Positions 45,683 to 57,481 of a stretch of DNA of 64,000 nt are shown piece by piece. The stretch spans positions 1-64,000 of the forward strand of contig VTPC01090522.1 of assembly GCA_011009095.1 (NCBI GenBank). Reading direction: 5' to 3'. The position numbers were made by a program, and so were the translations under genes. This DNA comes from Ignelater luminosus. Lineage: Eukaryota; Arthropoda; Insecta; Coleoptera; Elateridae. The notes below the pieces were generated by a model. It worked only from the letters and a program-made list of their open reading frames with translations. It was not told the origin of the DNA and made no database searches. The first letter of the stretch is position 1. Each line of letters opens with the position of its first letter.

Positions 45683-46025
45683 AGAAATTAAAATATACCA
45701 TAGTTTAATTTGTTATAAAAAATATTGGTTTTTTTCTTTTTAAATGCTTATTGCATCTATTAACAAAGTTTTTTGGGTACATTAAAGTTTCATTTGTATT
45801 TTCATGGTATATTTTTGTAGTGAAGGTGGTACCAAGTGAGTATGAACTACCTAAGTCATGACGGCAATATAAAGCAGAGCATAAGAAACCTTTCCAAACA
45901 TTGAGAGAGCGCGTGTAAATTGATGTATTTATAAGCGAATTGTACTTTGCTGTTTATAAAAATAGGAATTATCAGTAGTAGTTTCAACATACATATATAT
46001 ATGTAAAAGTGTGCATAGGAGCTTT
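45683..46025. other. 3' flank of gene 5
   Basis: AT-rich 3' UTR/spacer; no further feature. Confidence 0.4.
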
Positions 46026-46225
46026 TTTAAATTTAAATTGCTTTTATTACACTCAAATGGTTTTTTTGCCGCTATGAACGAACATATGTGTTCGTAAACT
46101 GCTTTTCTATGTACATTTATAATCGCTTATACTCTATTACATTCAAATGGTTTCTCGCCACTATGAACGATCGTAATATGTACTTGAAGAGCGGAACAAA
46201 ACACATAACCATTTTTCCTCTAACT
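46025..46225 (-). pseudogene. C2H2 zinc-finger relic
   Basis: On the minus strand 46200-46130 reads LQVHITIVHSGEKPFECNRV, including the finger linker HSGEKPFEC. 46110-46035 reads EHICSFIAAKKPFECNKSNL, a second, more decayed linker. Stops and lost His/Cys show it is not functional. It is probably a fragment of a zinc-finger gene or retrocopy. Confidence 0.7.
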
Positions 46226-46557
46226 AAAAGAAAAACTAAAAATGTACAGAGATATTAATGCAAAAACTTGAAAACAGGTATTTTTAATTGATTGTATATA
46301 AATGTTTGATTAATATAATCACAGAAGAGACTATCACATAACCTCAAAGCACAAAAACATTGTAAAATTCTACGTAGTAATTGTACTTACATTGTACAGA
46401 AACAGTTTAGTGGACACTTTTACAAGCATATATCCCAAAACCAATACTGATAATGTCTATTTACCACAATAGCTTTTATAAATAACCAAAGAAAAGTCTC
46501 TTATGGCTTTTAATGTTTGAAAAAGGTTTTGCGTCCCGCCGTTTGCTGACGTCAGTG

Positions 46558-47423
46558 CAGTGTTGCCAGGTAAGCGATTTTTCCGTCAAGTTTGGATTAT
46601 TTAAAAGTGGTTTAGCGGTGAAAATTCATTGTTTACCGCTTAGCGGAAAATCTAGCTTTTTAAAAATTATGAGCCAGAAAATTAGCGGATTCTAAGTTTT
46701 CATGCTCACAAAATTCAACCAAATGATGTAACCGGCGGCATTTCAGAAGTTGAGGATTTTCATTCATATATTATATTCCCTTCTAGTAGTAAAATATTCT
46801 TCGACACTTCATACAGCGCCGAAAATGCAATAAATTACATTTTTGCTAATCCTTTACCAGAAAGATTAACTGAATTATATTTTCAAGGTAAACTATCCTG
46901 CAAGAGTTATTTACAACTTCCTCTTTATTGCAGTAAAAGAAGCTAACCCATTTTAGAAGGTACAGGTAACTTTCGCCACTTATTAGTTTTTTTTTTTGAA
47001 TAATTTCCAAATTTTATTTTTTTCGGAAATTAGCTAATCTTTTTAATTAATATTTGTTGAATCAAAAATGCAATCTCGTTTGGAGCATATTAAATTTTAT
47101 TAGATGAAAAATGCTTTTATATTAAAAAGAAATTAATAAAAATAATCTGTAAATAACACATATCAGTTATGTAGAATTCTTTAAAAATAGCTTTTGATAG
47201 TTTATGGATTATTTTTTCTAATTTTTCTTAATATAAAATTTTTGGATTTAGATTTTGACGGTTTCTAGCTTATTTGAATANNNNNNNNNNNNNNNNNNNN
47301 NNNNNNNNNNNNNNNNNNNNNNNNNNNNNNNNNNNNNNNNNNNNNNNNNNNNNNNNNNNNNNNNNNNNNNNNNNNNNNNNAATCACTTTCGCGAAATAGG
47401 GCAGCTACGACCTGGCAACACTG
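46558..47423. mobile_element. hAT-like non-autonomous element containing an assembly gap
   Basis: Inverted ends CAGTGTTGCCAGGT (46558) and ACCTGGCAACACTG (to 47423). The flanking octamers CGTCAGTG and CATCAGTC agree at 6 of 8 positions, consistent with an old 8-bp target duplication typical of hAT elements. The interior has an ATG-less open frame (46686-46943) and 100 N. Confidence 0.6.
47281..47380. other. Assembly gap (100 N)
   Basis: Run of exactly 100 N; probably a gap of unknown size. Confidence 0.99.
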
Positions 47424-49550
47424 CATCAGTCCATTAATCGTGTTGAGTGTCAATGTCAAGGTGACAGCTATAGTTTGAAGGTTAGTTAGAAGTGTCACAT
47501 GTTATTATCTGTGGAAATTGCAAAATACTGAAAGTTTTAAATACCTAATCAAAATTATTAATGTCAAATTATGAACACTGATAACTACTGTCAAGATAAC
47601 TCTTTTAGGTTACATGTTGATTTGAAATCATATGTCACTCCTACAGACAATTCAAAATCAAATATATGCCTTGCCAAAAAGCAGCTCATATGTGTGTAAA
47701 ACAAAATAATTGAATTGTTAGCTGATTTTCTGATGACTTGCATGCTACCAAGCTGCTGCTGTGGTACTTAAGTCAGTGATAAATAGTGAAGTGGTGATGT
47801 AGCAAGCAAGCCATCTACCAACTTATCACTGAACATAGTGATAGATAGTTTTCTGATGAATGCATCTATTGATATTGGGTTAGATCTTGAAAGCATCAAT
47901 TTTTCGATTACTAACCCAACAAAAGAAATTGCAGTCATAATGGTAAGCAAATTTATTTTATTATTTAGAAAACTGTCTGTAGTACTCACTTGGTACAATT
48001 TATTAGTAGTAACAGGGAGTTTCATAGAAACAATTGAATTTGACTATATTGTGATAAAAGATTAAATTGTTTATTGCTAATAAAAGACTTATGAAAAATG
48101 GAAGCATCATTACAACCTGTAATCATTTGTAAGGTAATATAATCGCATGCTCAATTATTAGTGAAAAACAACTCATGATTGACTTAACATTTTTAAACAC
48201 AAATATTAGATATTCCAGATTAATTCTTTCATTGACATTGCTTAAATAACTTTATTCAACTTCTTACTCATACATACATCGTCATGAGGGTGATCATACT
48301 GTTACCATAACAGTAAAACATATCCTTAGAAACAACATTAAATCAGTGATGTGCGTGTCAACAATGTCGACGTCAACAATTCTTATTGTTGACATGACCT
48401 TATTGATGTCAACAATGTCAACAATTTAGACATTATGAATGCACATGCACGAAGCTGTTAAACTTGATTTTTCCTTTATTATTTAAATCTTAAATAGATT
48501 TTCGTACCATTAGATGAGTGGGGGGAAAGATTTTTTACATCTGGCAACACTGGAGTAGTGGCACCTTTTACATTCCGTCTAAAGCCTTCCCTACTTATTT
48601 ATTATTTCTCACTTCATTTGCTAAGTTCTCTTACTTTTTTTATGCATCACAGCTTGTGAAAGCCCCGGTCAGGTCACTTTCAAGCATGGACTAACTTAAA
48701 TGTAGTGTGGACTAAGATGTTAAAACAATGATATATACATAAATGCAACTAACCTGACCTAAACAAATAAAACCAATAAAACATATTTTGATGTTTTTCT
48801 GTCCCTTGAGAAAAAATGAGTGTGGTTCTTGCGCCTTTAGTAAAAAAAACAAACACGTTTGATGACATGAATGGTAAAATTAGTTCAACTTTTGAACTCA
48901 ATTATACTTTTGTTTAGGTGGCGTGAATCCTAATTGGTGTAAACCCTGTGAAATACTGTGAGATTTAGAAATACAGTGTAAACATAGCCAATAACATCTG
49001 AAAATCACAAAAACTGGTTTGGTCCAAAACTGGCAAAATTATAAACAAGTAAATCCTTCCCGCCTTCGGCTAGATCTATAACGCATTCCAAATTATAAAA
49101 TATCAGAATCGATCATGGAAATCTGACAGATTCCACCCTGTATGGTTTTGACAAGTTAAAAATTTGATAAATTTTAACAGATTTCTTTAACATATTACTT
49201 CTGCCATGTTGCCAATTCTACATTAGCAATAATGCTAAAATTGCTGTATCAATTAATTGTGTCCAGGAACAGTAATCACGATTATGCTCTTCTAGCATCT
49301 ATGATTATGTGCTGCCACTAACCACTTTTTTGCTCTTGGACAACTAATAAATATCCTAATCTAAGAATGTTGAGTTAACTTATATCTAACCCCAAATACA
49401 AAAGAAAGTGCTTTTTAAAACACTATCTGCAATGTCAATAGCACACAAATCACTTTTGCTGCCAACCATTCAGGAAGTTTATGATGCAATTGCTACTACT
49501 TGCTGACTGCTCCTGGACACAACCTTACCAGTAATAATATAAAGAGAAGC
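47424..49550. other. Spacer with short motif repeats
   Basis: No gene recognised. 48355-48430 holds several GTCAACAAT and inverted ATTGTTGAC copies. 48550 carries another CTGGCAACACTGGAG motif similar to the hAT-like ends. Confidence 0.4.
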
Positions 49551-49554
49551 CTTG

Positions 49555-49860
49555 GTGGCCCTGATAGTTATGCATCCGGCTATCAGCCTAAAGAAAGTTG
49601 CAGGTTCAATTCCTAACCGAGTTTGTGTTTGCGAGATTTTTCACGCAAAAAAATTCGTAAAAGGATGCCATCCTTTGGAAGCGATGTGAAGCAGTCATGG
49701 TCCTTGTGACTATGATGAATTTACAAGTTAAAAGTCTCTACTGGTGTTTGGATTACCTCCGGATTCTGTTAAATTCTAGTTGGTAGTGAAATAACTACAG
49801 AGCAGTTGAAGTTAGAAGGTCCAGGCGAACCGTGACCCGAAACCTCAGTTACAAACGAAC
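49555..49860 (+). mobile_element. tRNA-derived SINE
   Basis: Starts with a tRNA-like head: GCCTTGGTGGCCCTGATAG (A-box region), CCGGCTATCAGCC hairpin-like text and GCAGGTTCAATTCC (B box, about 49601-49613). A tRNA-unrelated body follows to about 49860. The exact 3' end and target duplication are not clear. Confidence 0.65.
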
Positions 49861-50950
49861 TAGTAATACAAAATAAATTTGTATTTTGTAATTTTTGAAT
49901 TTGATTCTTTCAGTGACTATGGCCAAATCTCTGATATGTTTCCAGTCATGTGCAAGGAAACTACTATCAGCATACCACACATCACGTTTCATGTTGATGC
50001 CCAAAGCTGTGAAGAGAATTTTATGTCCAGTTTTAATGTTTCTTTTAGTTGAATACATTGATTTTTATAGCAACCTTTTTCCTTTTTCTTGGAGGGTTTT
50101 GTTGTTGATCATTAGCATCTTATGTCTATCATTTTTATGGGTTTTAAGTATATTTGCTGAACGCGACATGGTGAAATGTTGAGTTGAATTATTTTTTGTT
50201 TGAATAATTCATTTATTTATCGTTTCAAGAATTCTTTTTGTATTAAATGGCTGCTGATACATCTTGTTAAAAACTATATCGTTTGGTAAGTTTAGACTGG
50301 GTTTGACTTTGGATGAAAGTTCCATTCAATAATATTTTAGTGCTGCCTCTGCTTCTACTTTGAGGTTCTCTGTGTTAAACTTATTCAAGAATTCCTTTTA
50401 TAGCATGAAGCTCTCTACTTGTAAAGTTTGGTTTCTGACCACATTCTTCAAAATATCTCGTAAAAGGTTTTGGTTGCTGGTTCTGTTAATTAATCCTTCT
50501 GTAAGGCTTGGATGTTTGTAGACACACCTGTCTGATAGTTCACTTGAACTTTTGGATTAATTTTTATTCTGCCCTTTTTTGCAATATTTGTATTTGAATT
50601 TTCTCTGTGGTCAAAATTACCTTTATTTTTTCTTTTGCCTTGTTTGCAGAAGTGAAGTTGTTTCTTTGTTTCTTTTATCGTCAAAATACTCTATTGAGTG
50701 TTCTTTCAAATCTTGTCAACTTTCGGCTGTGATGAGTATTGTTCCTATGTTTGTATATTGATACCATAATTATGGTTTCGCATTTATTTACAAAGATGTT
50801 GCAAGTTTTAACCTCCTCTCTCAAGTTGAGCACATTATTACACTGCCTTTTAATTATCTTGACGACTATAAGTATCCAGTTGTTTACAATTAGATTGATG
50901 TATTATTCTTGTACTGTTTTGACGGATTTGAGACATGTTTGAATTATGTG
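49861..50950 (-). other. Unidentified coding-like decay
   Basis: Minus-strand reading gives stretches such as GHKILFTALGINMKRDVWYA, LNLPNDIVFNKMYQQPFNTK and VRNQTLQVESFML with stops between them. It may be an old retroelement; family not recognised. Confidence 0.3.
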
Positions 50951-52367
50951 ATTTGATTTTGTTTAGGTTAAGTTTGTCAAATAGGGAATCTAGAAAGTAC
51001 ATTTGGCATTAATAATAAAGAGCCACTTCAAGATTAACTCACACACACTTTCGCATCGGGTCAGTACCCTGTTGACTAAGAGTGACAAAAAAAAGTGTTA
51101 TCCAGATACTAAAGCGACATCTTACTATTAAGACTGTCCGATCCTTTATAATTGAAAAACAATTATTTATCTTTAGATGTAATTGAATCTTGATGGCCAT
51201 TTTGAAGTCATATCTCAATTATTTATTGCCCATGCAATCCACAAATAAAATCTGTTAGATCAAAAAGTTAAAAATTTGTCCAAAATGTGATTGTTAGAAT
51301 AATGTATGGGTGAGAAAATTGTTTTCATAAAATTTCTTTTCTTTTCGTTATAAAAACAAATTTTATCACTATAACCTTCAATTTTTTCATGTGGTAATTG
51401 ATAATGGCCTAACTTGAGTAGTATTAATTTGTTGCCATGTTCTGGAAGTTACTAACTTATAATGATTATTAATAAACCAATTAACGATTATCAGACTTTT
51501 TATCAAAGCTTCTTCTATTAGGAAACTATAAAATGAATTTTTATCTTCTTTTATATTAAGATCTTAAAAGAATCAGTTTTTAATTTTTTTTTATTTAGTG
51601 TTGGAATAGTACCAAGAAGACTTGTAGTAGCCTCAAGTTTGTTGTATCAAAGTATGGTCAAATTCATTTAAACAATTGTGATAATTTTTTTTCCTTCTAA
51701 TATGTAGGTGAATCTCTAGTTTTGTTTTGTAATCCTTAAATTTTTTTTTTGTAATTTTGACGTGTTCGATAAAAGCCCTCCAAATATTCTATATTTACCT
51801 AATCAACGTACTTATAAAGTATTGTTTATTAAGAGAAATTTAAGGATTCAATTAGTTTTAATTTGTTATATTTAATAAATAAGTTATATTGTGAATTTAT
51901 AAATATATTTAGAAAAGAAATTATTACTGTTGAAGTATTTAAGATTAAACTTGGAATGTGCAAAATTAAAAATTCAAAAGTTTATTAATAAATCACATAT
52001 ATTTACAACAGTTAAAAGTAAAATTGTACAAAAAATATTTATTTGGTACAAGTCTTTCCAATTATCTTAAATAAGTAGATACTTTTAATACAAGAATGGC
52101 ATTTTTTTAATCTTACTCTTTCCCTGTCTCTTGCAAACTGATATAAAACTTAAGATCTCATAAATACGTAGTTGTATCTTTTCTTCAATTTAAACTATAT
52201 AAAATAATTTTATATTTTAATTGTATTATAAATGTAAAAACTAAAATAAATATATTTAAACAAGAACAAACACTATATTGTTATTTCTTACATAATTATG
52301 AGGTACAAACATATAACAAATATAAATACACTATTACATCGATATTAAGCTAGTCATCAATAATATA
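50951..52367. other. 3' side of the mucolipin gene
   Basis: AT-rich. Minus-strand AATAAA signals occur near 52043-52038. Nothing else recognised. Confidence 0.4.
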
Positions 52368-54167
52368 TTAAACAGGAATTCCTGATGACTGTCCATTATT
52401 ACTATTCTTAACAGATACCCTTGAGCTACTTAATGATGAATACGATCTATGCATTTTCTTACAGCAACAACACAAATCTTGTATTAAACCATTTAAGCTA
52501 CCATTCGAATCGGATCTATAAATTCCACTCGACATATCTTCTAAGTTTGTGACACCAATAAAAGCATGAAGATCGCTTTTTGGAAAACCATCCGTATAAT
52601 AAATTTTAATAGTATCATACGCATCCATAATAACAGCAATAAATAAACTTAAAACTACATAAATATACATGCTTATAAATGAATACAAATACACTCGACT
52701 ATACCACCATAACATTGTCGATTTATTGGACATAATTGAAAACGTTGCAAACATATCGTCTCCATTTATTAAAGAGAATAAACATTCAGAAGTAGTCGCA
52801 AGAGATCGAAATTTCATATGGTAGGGTCCAAGGACTAACCATCCACAAAATGTGTATCCAGCATAAATCAGCATAGCACATAAAAGGAATCTGGCCACTT
52901 TTGGTGCTGCCTTTTTAAGTGTTAATATGACAACATTATAAGTTTTAAAGAATCCTAAATATCTTAACACACCAAACCAAACTAGCATATTTCCAGTACC
53001 CAAGAAAAGACTTCCTATATTCCATTGATTACCAGCAAATTCTTTACGTTCAATTTGTTCCTTTATAGCAGATCCAGCTATAATTAAAATATCATTTATA
53101 ATAATCATTATGTACCACATATTTAAAAATTCTAATTTATCATGATGATTTAATTCCCTATGATAATTAATCTTGAAAAAGTTGTTTGTAATTGTTTTCA
53201 ACTGTTGCGCTCTCCAAATTGCACGGCTACACAACACAAATGATATCGCACATATTATTATAACCAAAAAGTTTAATAAACTTCTCAAAAATGCATCCAA
53301 TTGATTATCAATTATATAATGAACATCGCCTTTACATGTTAAACGAACTGGTTCCGCATCTAACGATAATAACATCTGCCCGTCATGATCTTTATTATCA
53401 AATGCAATCTCAATATCAAACCTGTAACAATCAGGTGGTGTAATTGGACCAGCCGCTTTAAAGTTAACAGTTTTAATGGCAAACTTAAGAGTTGCCCTCA
53501 CAAGCGCAGAGAAATTTATTTCCAAATCTTTAAAATACTCTCTAGATGATAATTGTCCTTCTTCAACATCATGAGTTATATTATAACAAGCTTCCACAAT
53601 CTCCGCATCAAATACATAAGATTCATTGAATCCGTAAATAATACCTTTTTTATACTGATACAAACACAGCTTCATACTCGACATTGTATTGTTTTCATTT
53701 GTATAAGAATATGGTCCAATTGTATCGGTCAATCTTGAATATCCATCGAAAGCATAATCAATAGTATCATAAAACTCTCCTATTTTATATAAAGCTAATG
53801 GTCCAGCTGCTGGTGGATAAGCATTAATCTCTCTAGTTGAGTCCCATCCTTTCAAAAACAAATGCGAAAACGTAATCCGATTATCCCATGTATAATTAAC
53901 ATGATTATATCTACTATAAGCAAATAAACATAATTGCATAGTAACCAATACTATTTTAATTACTTGCACCATAAATTTGTATGGGAATCTCCTTTTAGCT
54001 TGCCATTTCTCTATGGGATTCATAAAAAAGAACTGTAATTTTCTGCGCATCCTTTCTTCTGTTAACAAAGGCATTGTTGAAGGATCATGTCCGGAACGTT
54101 TACGATGAAGCTCTTCTTCACTATCGGTGCTACATCCGTCAGGTGTACCGCAACGATTCTGATCCAT
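52368..54167 (-). CDS. Trpml: Mucolipin (TRPML) endolysosomal cation channel, intronless
   Basis: Single 599-codon open frame for a TRP mucolipin channel, which releases Ca2+ and other cations from late endosomes and lysosomes and is activated by PI(3,5)P2. An acidic dileucine-type signal (TMPLL, residues 31-35) is followed by a basic patch RRKLQFFFMNPIEKWQAKRR (41-60), the expected phosphoinositide-binding segment. TM1 is about 64-84. The large lumenal mucolipin domain (about 85-295) has Cys at 194, 247 and 278 and several N-glycosylation sites. TM2-TM5 follow. The pore filter is NGDDMF (468-473), with TM6 at about 488-516. A Cys cluster (LCCCCKK, 566-569) resembles the palmitoylated tail of vertebrate TRPML1. 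Length is normal. No coding intron is seen. Confidence 0.96.
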   Translation of the reverse strand: MDQNRCGTPDGCSTDSEEELHRKRSGHDPSTMPLLTEERMRRKLQFFFMNPIEKWQAKRRFPYKFMVQVIKIVLVTMQLCLFAYSRYNHVNYTWDNRITFSHLFLKGWDSTREINAYPPAAGPLALYKIGEFYDTIDYAFDGYSRLTDTIGPYSYTNENNTMSSMKLCLYQYKKGIIYGFNESYVFDAEIVEACYNITHDVEEGQLSSREYFKDLEINFSALVRATLKFAIKTVNFKAAGPITPPDCYRFDIEIAFDNKDHDGQMLLSLDAEPVRLTCKGDVHYIIDNQLDAFLRSLLNFLVIIICAISFVLCSRAIWRAQQLKTITNNFFKINYHRELNHHDKLEFLNMWYIMIIINDILIIAGSAIKEQIERKEFAGNQWNIGSLFLGTGNMLVWFGVLRYLGFFKTYNVVILTLKKAAPKVARFLLCAMLIYAGYTFCGWLVLGPYHMKFRSLATTSECLFSLINGDDMFATFSIMSNKSTMLWWYSRVYLYSFISMYIYVVLSLFIAVIMDAYDTIKIYYTDGFPKSDLHAFIGVTNLEDMSSGIYRSDSNGSLNGLIQDLCCCCKKMHRSYSSLSSSRVSVKNSNNGQSSGIPV

Positions 54168-54323
54168 TCTTAATAGATAATCTCACGAAAAATATATCAA
54201 AGGTTTCACATTAATTACAAAAGTTTTTAGGATCACGCACCACGATAACTTGACAGCTGGGTGACAGCCACCTGACGCATGACAGATTTAATAGCTCAAG
54301 GGCTCACGTAGAAAACACACTTA

Positions 54324-54331
54324 TCATGTGA
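54324..54331. promoter_or_regulatory. Possible MITF/TFE (CLEAR-like) site upstream of TRPML
   Basis: The palindrome TCATGTGA lies 157 bp upstream of the TRPML start codon. MITF/TFE-family factors bind TCAYGTGA and control lysosomal genes including mucolipin in animals. A single octamer can occur by chance. Confidence 0.35.
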
Positions 54332-54739
54332 TACGACAGAGCCGTACTTGTAATAGATGAGGAAGTGCATGAATTTTATATGAAGGACTGTTAGTTGTCG
54401 TTTTAAATGATATGGGCTGCATAAACGACTTATTTTACTTTTGTCAAGCAAAGTCCGTTAAAATCTTATTTGTTGTTGCTTGTTTTTCAACTACCAGTTG
54501 CGCTGCGCAGTTTAAACAGTGTTGTTAGTGTTTTAAATTAAGAAAAAATAAGAACTGCGATTTTTCCTTATTTATTTACAAAACAAAGTAGCTAGTGCCT
54601 CTATTAGCAGTAGCAAAGCTGTTAAAATCTCCGCTTTACGCTTTACAAGTTGTGGCTAGAATCCCTCAATATAACAGCTGAAGCTGTCAAAACAACAAAT
54701 AGCATTTAGGAACTCTAGTTATGGCCAGTATTGTTACTG

Positions 54740-54753
54740 GTAACCATGGTAAC
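54740..54753. promoter_or_regulatory. X-box-like palindrome (RFX site)
   Basis: GTAACCATGGTAAC fits the RFX X-box consensus GTHNYYATRRNAAC at every position. It lies about 570 bp upstream of the TRPML start. Confidence 0.35.
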
Positions 54754-54979
54754 AGATTTCTATAACAAAATTTTTATAACGTACAGTGTTGTCAACCTGA
54801 GGAATTTATTCTTTAATTAAGAGATATTTTACCTACATGGCATGCAGTAGGGGATATAGGGGTTTTTGTTTATGTTTTATGCAATAATTAAGGAATTTTT
54901 TCAGTTTCTTACTGGATTTTATTTAATAAAACCAACCCTTTTATCTTCCATTTTATTTTCATTACGCAGATAGTATAAT

Positions 54980-55931
54980 CACAGTATATATACACATTCA
55001 CTAGTGACAACTAGCTACCCCCACCTTGACAATAATTTTCTAGTACGCCAGCGGTCCTTCATAAAATCTTCGTTAAATGGCGGTACGTTTTTATCGTTTT
55101 TACTTTTGTTTACAAAATTAAAGAATAAATCCTTTCTAATTTTTATTTGTTTATCGGGTGTTGATTGTCTTTTGCTTGCAACTGATTATAGTTGCATTAT
55201 AAATGTATAACAAGTAAGTATACAACATCCAAAGTTTTTCTTTAATAGCGAAATATGCTCTGTTTTCAGCTATTTGAGGTTAATTTGAAGATAATTTTTA
55301 TAATTATATTTGCAAATTGGAAAAGATTTTTGTAGACCACTTTAGGGAACTAGTTCTTCAAAAACATTGCTTAACACAATTTGTACTGCTTTATTCATCT
55401 GTAACTTTGAATATCCATGTAATCACTTTCCTCATAATTATTTGATAAAACTGTGTGCTCGAATGCGATTATACTACTACCTGAAATTCATCAACAGAAG
55501 TTTCAAAGTGACCAATTCTAAAGGTGAAAGAATTAATCAAAAACAAATTATTTGGCAGTGTCTATAGTTTTAGGTATTAGAGCATTAGTGATTTTATAAT
55601 TATAATTGTAGTTCTTAAAAATATAATTTTTTGTAGTTTTTTTCCTTTTGTTGCAATAAATTATTTTTTATTTTATTAATATTTGTATTCTTGTTTCAAC
55701 TGTAACTGGTTATTTCGAAATTATTTTGTGGTTATTTGAAATTTAAAAACTATAGTGTAGTTTCTCGTCTTGTGGATTGAAATTTTAAAATCAGTTAAAA
55801 ACCGCCAAGAATTGGTAGTGTCATCTGTACGATTTATTTTGAAGGACCGCCGACGACTTTCCATTTTTTGCTATTTGAATTTCAAAGGCGCCGACAGCAG
55901 CTGTCCCTACTGAATGTGTATATATACTGTG
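54980..55931. mobile_element. Terminal-inverted-repeat element, non-autonomous
   Basis: The outer ends CACAGTATATATACACATTC (54980) and its inverted copy GTATATATACTGTG (to 55931) match. The subterminal block AGCGGTCCTTCATAAAAT at about 55050 matches, inverted, ATTTTGAAGGACCGC at about 55837-55851. The arms are about 85 bp. No transposase frame. Confidence 0.7.
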
Positions 55932-57481
55932 GTGTAATACACCTGAAAATATGGCCAACTGTATAACGCGTATTTTAATTAACTTCATTAATTTGTTTTT
56001 AACGTATCTGCATGGCCATGGTTTAACATATCGTGGATTCTATTGCTCTCTCTTTCCAAGCAATTTCCAGAGCTTGCGATATTGACATGTACTGCGTAAG
56101 CAGCACGGCTTGATATGCACTATTCATAAACGTGCGTAAAAGAGTAGGCGTGGTAAACTCTCAGAGCTGCAAATGTGAATGCGCAGAGACAAAAAATGGG
56201 AACATTGGTGGTATAGGAAGTGAAATATCTGACTTTTATTTAATCTATGATATCGTTTCTTACGTAAACTTCTCGGCCCTTCGGGCTTCTCGAGTCTATC
56301 AGGCAGTTTGCATCTCTCACTCCTGTCGGGTCATATGGGTCTGTTGGGTTTTTTTAATTTCTCAGCTCTTCGGACTTCTCGGGTCCTTCGGTTCGTTCAG
56401 ACCTCCAGCATGTTGGACCGTTTGGTTCTCCGGACTCTTGCAGTTTTAGAACTGTCGGTCCTTTTGGACTGTTCGGGCCTGTCAAGAAGTTACCAGGTCT
56501 TTTTCGGGCCGCATCAACTTTGTTCCCAGTTGGGTCGGGTCTGGAAATTTCGGCCAATGCAGGGCTTTTAGGAGTAAAGTTGAGCATATAAAAACTATTT
56601 AATTTTTAAATTAAGGGAAATCTAAGAAATATTTTGTACATTTCTGAGAAAAATTGAAAAGTGAGAGGTTGGCAACATTGATAATGTAACAGAAAAGGAC
56701 GGCGCTAGACTAAGATACAAGAAAACAGCGAATACTTTCATAAATATTGCTTTAGAATCTTCTTTCTAAAAGACTTTCTAAAGAAAAATTAAGATTTGAA
56801 GGACAGGAAAAATAAAAAAGTGACTAAATGTATGATTTTCAGAACAGTCCTTTTTCTGCATTCTCTTTTTGGTCAGCTTGGTTTTCCCAATACTTTTGTT
56901 TTTTAAAAAGATAGTTCTTTCTAGCTCACTTTTATTGTAAAATAAAGCAACTTATTAATAAATAAGGTTCACCTTCTTCTTATGCATTTTGTTCATCTAA
57001 TGTTCGAGTCTCCTAAAGATAAAGATAGGCAGTGAATTTTGCACCAGCATAACGATCAATGTGCAATGCAAACGCTTTAACGCAGCATATAGTAATCGAG
57101 TTTCTGAATGTAGTGTGTCAAACCGATCGCCTGGGTCAGCCACCTTGGTGACAGAGAAACTTTGTTTTTCAATTGAAAATCACTTTGTGTTAGTAAATCG
57201 TAATACATTGGAGAATTCTAAGAGTTATGATGTCATCGTTCATTTTTGCATACACTTGTAGACGGTTAGAAGAATTGTGAGAGCTGATGATAGAGATCAG
57301 GGATATACAATTGGACCGTATAAAGACAGATTCATTAGCAAAATCTAACTTTAGAGCAGAAATCTAACTAAATAATTTAACAGCAGCAGATTGAAGATTT
57401 TCTTGACTTCTAATCAGTAGCATATCTTCTCTGGAAGGTCAAAGCTTATAAATTGTGATACTAACGCTGATATTAGTTTGA
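55932..57481. other. Spacer with a GC-rich degenerate short repeat
   Basis: 56265-56560 repeats variants of CTTCGGGCTTCTCGGG and CGGTCCTTTTGGACTG; it is GC-rich against AT-rich flanks. No convincing gene, although frames stay open for 80-100 codons because of composition. Confidence 0.5.

Noticed and set aside
47255..47498. Short frames on both strands across the second gap
   Set aside because: Artefact of 100 N bases.
53553..53738. Plus-strand frame within TRPML
   Set aside because: Shadow of the TRPML coding exon.
56132..56571. Overlapping frames of 87-105 codons in the GC-rich repeat
   Set aside because: Open on both strands because of repeated GC-rich words; no domain and no splice or start context.
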